Part shown: in pieces, positions 58,703-64,000 of the stretch
How positions within the stretch are numbered: the first letter of the stretch is position 1
Layout: each line of letters begins with the position of its first letter
Assembly (NCBI RefSeq): GCF_003815035.1
Contig: NZ_RKRK01000003.1
Span: 62,001-126,000, forward strand
Direction of reading: 5' to 3'
Length of the DNA: 64,000 nucleotides
Source of the DNA: Abyssicoccus albus
Lineage (GTDB): Bacteria; Bacillota; Bacilli; Staphylococcales; Abyssicoccaceae
The notes under the pieces: model-generated
The model's database searches: none
The model's input: the letters and a program-made list of their open reading frames with translations, nothing else
Told to the model about the DNA's origin: nothing
Program-made: the position numbers and the translations under genes

Positions 58703-59008
58703 CTAAATCCCGACGTAAATACTGATAGCATCCGATACAAATGACATCAACGTCAACTTACCATTATCTTCCATCATCGATAATGCTAAAATCCCTGATA
58801 CTAATATAGCCAAAATCATAGAAATAAAACTTGAAATGAGTGCAAATATAATTGTCGTACTAAATACTTTAAATCGAGAAATACCACGAGTAAATAGAAC
58901 GGATAACCTAGAAGATGCTTCTTCTTTGTATAACTAATGAGACATTATTAAATACGCGATGCTACCAAACTGCTTTGATAATTGATTGATATGAATAATC
59001 GGCTCCAT
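58703..59008 (-). pseudogene. Deletion-fused remnant of an ABC exporter operon (ATPase start plus permease fragment)
   Basis: After GGAGGGG, ATG at 59008 begins MEPIIHINQLSKQFGS, the usual start of an ABC ATPase, but a stop (58934-58936) follows after 24 codons. In the same frame the reading continues LYKEEASSRLSVLFTRGISR and a hydrophobic helix, the middle of an ABC exporter permease, to TAG at 58703. The ATPase body and permease start are missing, so an internal deletion joined two genes. It is a dead relic; no product is expected. The gap 58601-59050 holds only this and the lutA promoter. Confidence 0.75.
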
Positions 59009-59050
59009 CAAACCCCTCCATCTTAATAGATAATTATATTATAACTTATT

Positions 59051-59395
59051 AATGGACAGGTTTTAGCGAAGACATGGGAAACCTGTCCATTAATCGCCTT
59101 TTTATGGACAGGTTTTGGCGAAGACGTAGGAAACCTGTCCATTAATCACCTTTTTATGGACAGGTTTAGTCGAAGACGTGGGAAACCTGTCCATTAATCA
59201 CCTTTTTATGGACAGGTTTAGTCGAAGACGTGGGAAACCTGTCCTTTAATCATCAGGTTTTCACCGCTCACTCCTAAACCTGACGATTATCCCCCTTTTT
59301 ATCATCAGGTTTTCACCCATCCACCCAAAACCTGACGATTATCCTCCTTTTTATCATCAGGTTTTCGCCACCCCCTCCAAAACCTGACGATAAAA
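59051..59395. repeat. Large hairpin array, two stem types, 52-bp period
   Basis: Four units with ATGGACAGGTTT arms start at 59052, 59104, 59156 and 59208, each 52 bases apart. Three units with ATCATCAGGTTTT arms start at 59249, 59301 and 59353, again 52 apart. Both types share the CAGGTTT/AAACCTG inner stem and a CCTTTTT linker, but the outer stem and loop differ. The first type matches the stem at 4928-4996. It lies after the DUF523 gene's own terminator. Confidence 0.92.
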
Positions 59396-59418
59396 AAAGA
59401 ACTCCATCAAGGAGTTCT
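59392..59418 (-). terminator. Terminator of the DUF523 transcript
   Basis: AGAACTCC and GGAGTTCT with a five-base loop, followed on the minus strand by seven T residues. It overlaps the stop codon. Confidence 0.88.
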
Positions 59419-59872
59419 ATAATCTTTTTTCAAATTCAACTTCATCGATCACCTCTATACCATGTGAACGCAATAATGAAGTTGTAACACCAAAACCTTC
59501 TTTCTTTTCACCATTAAAATTCCCGGAATAAATAGTACTTGAACCACATGATGGACTATCTTGTTTCAACACGATTAAGCCGCATTTCTCAGACTTACAA
59601 ATATCTAACGTTTTAAGTGCACCTTCTTTAAAATATGACGTCACATCTTCCCCACTACATGATATGACTTTCGCATTATTAGCCCACACATCATCACCAT
59701 TTCCTCCGATGATTTCTGCTGGTTCACGTGGTGTGGGTAATCCTCCTAAAATTTCAGGGCAAACCGGTTTGGCAACACCGTTATTCACAAGATCTTTAAA
59801 TTTTTGATTCAACTTATGGCCACCATCATACCTTACACGCTCTCCAATTAAACATGCACTTATTAAAATCAT
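59417..59872 (-). CDS. DUF523 family protein
   Basis: A 151-residue cytosolic protein of the DUF523/YbbK group. Conserved segments are ISACLIGERVRYDGGHK near residue 4, KPVCPEILGGLPTPREPAEI near 35 and SEKCGLIVLKQDSPSCGS near 90; the spaced cysteines could bind a metal or thiol ligand. Some family members act in 2-thiouracil desulfuration, which is not shown here. Its ATG overlaps the NUDIX stop (ATGA), so the pair is translationally coupled. Confidence 0.86.
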   Translation of the reverse strand: MILISACLIGERVRYDGGHKLNQKFKDLVNNGVAKPVCPEILGGLPTPREPAEIIGGNGDDVWANNAKVISCSGEDVTSYFKEGALKTLDICKSEKCGLIVLKQDSPSCGSSTIYSGNFNGEKKEGFGVTTSLLRSHGIEVIDEVEFEKRL

Positions 59873-60261
59873 TTACAGTTCATTCCCATATCTTCAACCA
59901 TACGAATCACTGCGGGTGCCATGAGGTCTGTTTGACTCATATCTAAATATTTCACATCTGTAATTTCCATATTCGGCTCGACGTTAGGCAGTTGGCCTTT
60001 GATACGGTAACACTCAAGGGCAACGGTCTTAGTCGTATCTGGGTAGGCGGGTCCAACAACTTTTCCGATATAATCGAGTGAATCCAAATCAACTTCAATC
60101 TTCAACTCTTCTTTTAGTTCTCTAATCAATGTGGCTTCATGTGCTTCACCACGTTCAATCTTTCCACCTGGCAAATAATACTTCTCATTTTCTCGCACTT
60201 TAACGAGCAATAACCTTCCTTCAACGATATGCACTAAACATGCACAATGAAAATCTATCAT
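59869..60261 (-). CDS. NUDIX hydrolase
   Basis: A 130-residue pyrophosphohydrolase. The NUDIX box is GGKIERGEAHEATLIRELKEEL near residues 32-53, matching GX5EX7REUXEEXGU closely (the last glycine-hydrophobic pair is replaced by LKIEV). The substrate is probably a nucleoside diphosphate derivative but cannot be read from sequence. GAGGAG precedes the ATG. It follows the PaiB relic by three bases and overlaps DUF523. Confidence 0.85.
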   Translation of the reverse strand: MIDFHCACLVHIVEGRLLLVKVRENEKYYLPGGKIERGEAHEATLIRELKEELKIEVDLDSLDYIGKVVGPAYPDTTKTVALECYRIKGQLPNVEPNMEITDVKYLDMSQTDLMAPAVIRMVEDMGMNCK

Positions 60262-60264
60262 ATG

Positions 60265-60504
60265 TTATACTCCTCGTAATTTCCTCATTTCATCTGCTAA
60301 CATTGTATCCATTAATTTATTCGTCTTATATAACTCTTCAATAATTCTTACGTAATCTTCATCATCTCGGTTTTGACTTAGCTTATATTTCAACGTCCAA
60401 TCTGTCACTTCAATTTGAATACCGATCACACCATTGATTTGCTTCAACGTATAGTCACTTAATGTATCAAACGCTTCTATTTAATATTGTTTTGCATAGT
60501 ACAT
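60265..60504 (-). pseudogene. Deletion remnant of a PaiB-like FMN-binding protein
   Basis: From ATG at 60504 the frame reads MYYAKQY then TAA, and continues in the same frame as IEAFDTLSDYTLKQINGVIG to the stop. The second part matches the C-terminus of PaiB-type FMN-binding regulators, where KLSQNR is diagnostic; MYYAKQY resembles their N-terminus (MYIPK type). Roughly 130 middle residues are missing. As with the ABC relic nearby, an internal deletion left both ends. A 60-codon frame from TTG remains open but is unlikely to function. Confidence 0.72.
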
Positions 60505-60517
60505 TTCAATCACTACT

Positions 60518-62239
60518 TTATTCACTTATCCGCTTCGCAATTTCTTCCTTAATCGCTCGACTTAACACTTCAGCACCTACTGGTTGAAGGTGTATTCCAT
60601 CTGGTGCGAAATATTCTGGATGCCCGTCAGAAATCTTATACCAATCTACAATCGTAATATGATCATGCCTTGATGCTGCTTCTTTCATTAATTCATTGAC
60701 ATTTTTCTCATACGCTTTCGGGACTCTCGTCGTAATTAAGATGACTTTCGCATCAATAAATCCATTGACCATCTGTTCCATATGTCTTTGTTCAAAGTCA
60801 CCGTTCGTACCAAGTTCTAACACAACGACACTATCATTCGTATTAAATTGTTGATACTCTTCTATGAGCGGAATGGCTTTATAAATATTTCGACCAATTT
60901 CACCGTCAATATATGCGTGTGGAAAATATTTGCGTAAATCATCTTCGATATCGACCATGACAGAATCCCCGAGCATAAACACTTCATACTCATGTAATTT
61001 ATCTAATGATGGCTTCTTTTGATTATACGACTCTAAGTTATGTGTTGTAGACTTCGGTTTCTCAACAGGCTTAGGTGTTGTATCAATGAATAACCACATA
61101 CCGATTGATGACAACAATGTGATCACCATTGATAGTAACGTCCATTTATACGTGTCAATTCGAACAAGCAATCCTTTCAATCCATATTTACGGAATGGTT
61201 CTTCAATGAGGTGATAACTGATCATCGCCATAGCAACCGTTACGATGAACGCACCAATATAGACGAACCATGGTAGTTGACCTTTCACATAATGCATTGA
61301 CATGAAGACAATCGCTGGATAATGCCATAAATATAAACTATACGAATATTGGCCGACGGTTACAAGCGACCGATGACCGACAACACTTGCCATCCATGTT
61401 CCCGGTACAACGACTGAACCGATGATTAGCAACGTCACAATTCCTAACCCATATAAGCCTCCGTAAAACAACACTTCACTCGTATCGGATAATAGGTAAA
61501 AACTCAACAATAAAACAATCAAGCTCACTACACCAATGACATCAACGACATGACGTGTAGAACTCGGAATACTCTCTTTCATTCGATCTGGATTCCAAAT
61601 GAATGCAAACATGACACCTAACAACATCGATTGAAGTCTTGTATCTGTTCCGAAATATACGCGAGCACTGCCTTCAGCTGGGTCAAATAGAATCATCATT
61701 AACAGTAATGAGAGTAAAGATATACCGAATACAACTTGAACAATTCTCATCTTTTCAAACCGCTTCATTGACCACAATAATACTACTGGGAATAAAATAT
61801 AGAACTGCTCTTCAATCGCAAGCGACCATAAATGTTGGAGTGGTCTAACTTCAAGAGATTGAAAATAGTCCAACCCATCATAAATATAAAACCAATTCGA
61901 GACGTAAAATATTGCTGCAATAACATCGTGTTTCAACTGATGAACAATCTGTCGTTCGAACAGCATACTATACATTAAAACAATCATAATCATCCAGAGC
62001 AACGCTGGAATTAACCGTCGAATCCTTCGTTGATAAAAGTTCACTAAATCAATACGTTCATCTTTATTATATTCTCTTAGTAAAATCACTGTAATAATAT
62101 ATCCAGAGATAATAAAAAACGTATCTACCCCTAAAAAACCACCCGGTAACCACTTCGGATTTAAGTGATACAAAATAATCGCAATCACCGCAATCCCCCG
62201 AAGCCCATCAATTCCCGGGAAATATTTTGTTCTTTCCAT
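60518..62239 (-). CDS. OatA-like acyltransferase with C-terminal SGNH domain
   Basis: A membrane O-acetyltransferase of about 573 residues. The first 370 residues form ten or eleven membrane helices of the acyltransferase-3 family, starting FPGIDGLRGIAVIAIILYH and including RRIRRLIPALLWM. The extracellular SGNH domain begins near 410 with EVFMLGDSVMVDIEDD, then LELGTNGDF and PDGIHLQP, providing Ser, Asn, Asp and His. This layout matches OatA, which acetylates peptidoglycan and gives lysozyme resistance. The start at 62239 follows GGGTG. Confidence 0.9.
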   Translation of the reverse strand: MERTKYFPGIDGLRGIAVIAIILYHLNPKWLPGGFLGVDTFFIISGYIITVILLREYNKDERIDLVNFYQRRIRRLIPALLWMIMIVLMYSMLFERQIVHQLKHDVIAAIFYVSNWFYIYDGLDYFQSLEVRPLQHLWSLAIEEQFYILFPVVLLWSMKRFEKMRIVQVVFGISLLSLLLMMILFDPAEGSARVYFGTDTRLQSMLLGVMFAFIWNPDRMKESIPSSTRHVVDVIGVVSLIVLLLSFYLLSDTSEVLFYGGLYGLGIVTLLIIGSVVVPGTWMASVVGHRSLVTVGQYSYSLYLWHYPAIVFMSMHYVKGQLPWFVYIGAFIVTVAMAMISYHLIEEPFRKYGLKGLLVRIDTYKWTLLSMVITLLSSIGMWLFIDTTPKPVEKPKSTTHNLESYNQKKPSLDKLHEYEVFMLGDSVMVDIEDDLRKYFPHAYIDGEIGRNIYKAIPLIEEYQQFNTNDSVVVLELGTNGDFEQRHMEQMVNGFIDAKVILITTRVPKAYEKNVNELMKEAASRHDHITIVDWYKISDGHPEYFAPDGIHLQPVGAEVLSRAIKEEIAKRISE

Positions 62240-62319
62240 GTTTTCACCCAATATCCCTTTTTAATGGTTATATTATAACAGTTTTTTCTAAAAATTGTCC
62301 GGTTAAGTTAAAGCTAAAA

Positions 62320-62341
62320 AGACATCTCCAAAGAGATGTCT
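62320..62341 (-). terminator. Terminator of the MetE-like gene
   Basis: AGACATCTC and GAGATGTCT flank four bases, followed on the minus strand by TTTTTAGC. Confidence 0.85.
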
Positions 62342-62351
62342 ACTCAAATTG

Positions 62352-63455
62352 TTATGTCAAATATTTTTCACCTAGCTCAATAAGATAGCTTAACTTATCC
62401 CATTGCGCTTCTTCAGTCAATTCATTACCATGATGTGTTGATGCAAACCCACATTGTGGACTGATACACAATTGACTACGATCTACGTATTGAGTAGCTT
62501 CATCGATCCGCGCTTTGATCAGTGCCTCATCCTCTAACTCCGGAAACTTAGACGTAAACAATCCTAATACAACCCGAGGTCCTCCATTTGGAATCTTCTC
62601 TAATGGTTTAAAGTCCCCTGAACGATCATCATCATATTCTAAGAAGAAACCATCATATTTCAAATTCGCAAACAGTTGATGTGAAATTCGTTCATAACTC
62701 GCTTCAAAAGCATATTTAGAACGATAATTACCTCTACATAAATGCGTTGTAATCACTAAGTCTTTTGGTTTGACGGATAATACACCATTCAGTACACGAA
62801 GTGCAAGATCAATTAATTCTTCATGTGAATAATCAGTATCATTGAACGGTATGTCATCCGCACTTAACCCAGCGATATAGACATCATCGAACTGTAAATA
62901 ACGACACCCCGCATCATAGAACGCAAGCACCGCGTCTTGATATGTTTTAATTACATCTTTCGCATACTCTTCAATATCTGGATAAATAGATTTGTCTCGA
63001 ATACCCGCATTAAACAATTGATTCGGGCTCGGAATCGTTTGCTTCGCCACCGCACGACCATCCACTAATGAATCAAATACTTTGAAGTCTCTCACATGAG
63101 GATGATTAGGGTTAAATTTAATCTTGCCAACATTTCTTACATTATACTTCTCGGTCTCAATCCCAACAAATTGGTAACCACGATCAGGAACATACCCCTC
63201 AACACCATCCAACAATTCCAAAAAATCAGTATGCCAAAAACGACGACGAAATTCACCATCCGTCACTGCTTTCAAGCCAATTTCAATTTGTTTATCAATG
63301 ACCCTTGATATCTCTTCTGTTTCAATATTATACAACTCATCTGCCGTAATTTCTCCATTTTGGAAATCACGACGCGCATGATGAATTCTTTCAGGTCTAA
63401 GTAAACTCCCTACATGATCTGCTCTAAACGGAGGCAACTGGTTTGATTTTGACAT
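62352..63455 (-). CDS. MetE-like methionine synthase family protein (YxjG/YxjH type)
   Basis: A cobalamin-independent methyltransferase-like protein of 367 residues covering only the C-terminal MetE barrel. The start FRADHVGSLLRPERIH is typical. The zinc ligands are expected in VITTHLCRGNYRSKYAFEASYE near residue 240, EYDDDRSGDF near 280 and the C-terminal CISPQCGFASTHHG near 335. YxjG/YxjH-type proteins are placed in methionine recycling. AGGAGTG precedes the ATG at 63455. A SAM riboswitch lies directly upstream, confirming a methionine role. Confidence 0.9.
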   Translation of the reverse strand: MSKSNQLPPFRADHVGSLLRPERIHHARRDFQNGEITADELYNIETEEISRVIDKQIEIGLKAVTDGEFRRRFWHTDFLELLDGVEGYVPDRGYQFVGIETEKYNVRNVGKIKFNPNHPHVRDFKVFDSLVDGRAVAKQTIPSPNQLFNAGIRDKSIYPDIEEYAKDVIKTYQDAVLAFYDAGCRYLQFDDVYIAGLSADDIPFNDTDYSHEELIDLALRVLNGVLSVKPKDLVITTHLCRGNYRSKYAFEASYERISHQLFANLKYDGFFLEYDDDRSGDFKPLEKIPNGGPRVVLGLFTSKFPELEDEALIKARIDEATQYVDRSQLCISPQCGFASTHHGNELTEEAQWDKLSYLIELGEKYLT

Positions 63456-63479
63456 ATGTATCACTCCTAAAAAATTTTG

Positions 63480-63522
63480 TAAAAAATAAATAACCTCTAC
63501 TTATCAAGAGATTAGTAGAGGT
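63480..63522 (-). terminator. SAM-riboswitch terminator
   Basis: AACCTCTACT and AGTAGAGGTT arms, followed on the minus strand by TATTTATTTTTT. One loop strand also completes the aptamer closing stem, so the two folds are linked. Confidence 0.88.
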
Positions 63523-63624
63523 TAACGCAGAAAACACCCATCTCATCTCTCTGGAATTAGCACAGTGCGTATTAGCCTGTTGCTGAAGTGTCATCGGGCC
63601 AGTCCCTCTACTTCTCTTGATAAG
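63501..63624 (-). ncRNA. SAM-I riboswitch (S box)
   Basis: Read on the minus strand the leader begins CTTATCAAGAGAAGTAGAGG and contains the S-box core GGACTGGCCCGATGA, then CAGCAAC and GTGCTAATTCC. The closing stem pairs CTTATCAAGAG with CTCTTGATAAG. This is the standard SAM-I layout: S-adenosylmethionine binding would favour the terminator and shut off the MetE-like gene. Confidence 0.95.
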
Positions 63625-63650
63625 AATTTGTTGTTATTTAATTTTTTATT

Positions 63651-63679
63651 ATCATAGCATAGAGATTTTTTATTTGCAA
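63651..63679 (-). promoter_or_regulatory. Promoter of the SAM-riboswitch transcript
   Basis: On the minus strand TTGCAA (63679-63674) and TATGAT (63656-63651) are 17 bases apart, giving a start near 63643, about 20 bases before the aptamer. Confidence 0.75.
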
Positions 63680-63753
63680 TAATTTTCTGATATTTTTATA
63701 GATAAATTTCTACTAACTAAAAGACATACCATCTCATTAAGGTTTTGTGCAAA

Positions 63754-64000
63754 ATCTCACTTATATTAAATTTCGCAGAGTACTAAAACGTCATAACTCA
63801 TCTTGACTGCAATTTGTTCATCTCACTTATACTAAATTTCGCAGAGTACTAAAACGTGAGATGGCATTACGATAAAAAACGAAAAATCTCACTTATACTA
63901 AATTTCGCAGAGTACTAAAACAAGTTATAAAACTCATTTTCAATGAGTTGAATCTCACTTATACTAAATTTCGCAGAGTACTAAAACCCCTTGATCTAAT
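63754..64000 (-). CRISPR. Type II CRISPR array, leader-distal end, continues past the window
   Basis: Four 36-base repeats lie at 63754-63789, 63820-63855, 63886-63921 and 63952-63987, separated by three 30-base spacers; a fourth spacer is cut by the window edge. On the minus strand the repeat begins GTTTTAGTACTCTGCGAAAT, the pattern of type II (Cas9) systems. The leftmost repeat has one substitution, as expected at the end farthest from the leader, so transcription runs from right to left and cas9, cas1, cas2 and tracrRNA should lie to the right. None of these is in the window. Confidence 0.95.

Noticed and set aside
59051-59395. The hairpin array as a simple terminator cluster of the DUF523 gene
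   Set aside because: That gene already has a standard terminator at 59392-59418, and the array hairpins lack a T run directly after the stem on the minus strand.
60265-60447. An intact 60-residue protein before the NUDIX gene
   Set aside because: It is the C-terminus of a PaiB-like protein; matching sequence continues upstream in frame to a stop, so it is a truncated relic.
63625-63753. Possible tracrRNA between the SAM riboswitch and the CRISPR array
   Set aside because: No stretch matching the repeat beyond a few bases was found; the region holds only the riboswitch promoter and AT-rich sequence.

Overview
The window is a low-GC Firmicutes chromosome segment, most likely from the family Staphylococcaceae. 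The evidence is shared gene order: rpoE-pyrG, lipL-pta-hemQ, and argS beside ywiB, ywhD and a YwfO-type HD hydrolase. A five-gene thiazole operon under a TPP riboswitch, a nadR-pnuC pair, two lactate permeases and a type II CRISPR array suggest a member of the family outside the Staphylococcus aureus group. That placement is inference. No rRNA, tRNA, insertion sequence or prophage was recognised.

Layout. 0-11.5 kb: a BCCT betaine-type carrier, a GNAT protein, rpoE, pyrG with a reiterative-transcription attenuator, OsmC, a YqjM-type ene-reductase, a phosphodiesterase, an esterase, a paired SMR exporter, a ZIP metal carrier and a glutamate/dicarboxylate symporter. 11.5-18.1 kb: a YfkAB-type radical SAM protein, an acyltransferase, a HesB-like protein and the TPP-controlled tenI-thiO-thiS-thiG-thiF operon. 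18.2-31.6 kb: lplA and an aldehyde dehydrogenase, a 19-codon reading frame, nadR-pnuC with a cre box, the decayed tail of a surface protein, unknown membrane proteins and lipoproteins, and a BtuC/BtuF pair abutting argS. 31.6-42 kb: YwhD, the HD hydrolase, an uncharacterised ATP-grasp plus GNAT pair, lipL, pta, hemQ, an SLC13 carrier and YkvI. 42-45 kb: ldh and lactate permease behind a Rex operator. 45-53.8 kb: a DUF438 gene cut by an in-frame TGA, a thioesterase, small lipoproteins, a nucleotidase, a HerA-like ATPase with a coupled 26-residue peptide, msrA and a PTS-type IIC protein. 54-58.6 kb: lutABC and a second lactate permease with Rex and cre boxes. 58.7-64 kb: two deletion-scarred pseudogenes, DUF523 and NUDIX genes, an OatA-like acetyltransferase, a SAM-riboswitch-controlled MetE-like gene, and the leader-distal end of a type II CRISPR array running off the right edge.

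The most unusual structure is a set of intergenic hairpin arrays at seven loci (4.93, 6.69, 18.13, 23.03, 47.86, 52.08 and 59.05 kb). Related non-arrayed palindromes lie at 6.62, 39.17 and 44.93 kb. Stems, loops and linkers differ between loci, yet the repeat period is 61 bp (60-61 in one array) or exactly 52 bp. All lie just outside stop codons. Two copies of a two-palindrome composite differ by paired, compensating substitutions, so base pairing appears to be selected. They are not CRISPR, because the linkers repeat too.

Metabolic theme: lactate is made and exchanged by ldh-lctP and oxidised by LutABC with its own permease, both with Rex-type operators. Cofactor genes (thiamine, lipoate, NAD, heme, SAM/methionine) are unusually dense here and several carry visible RNA or operator control.
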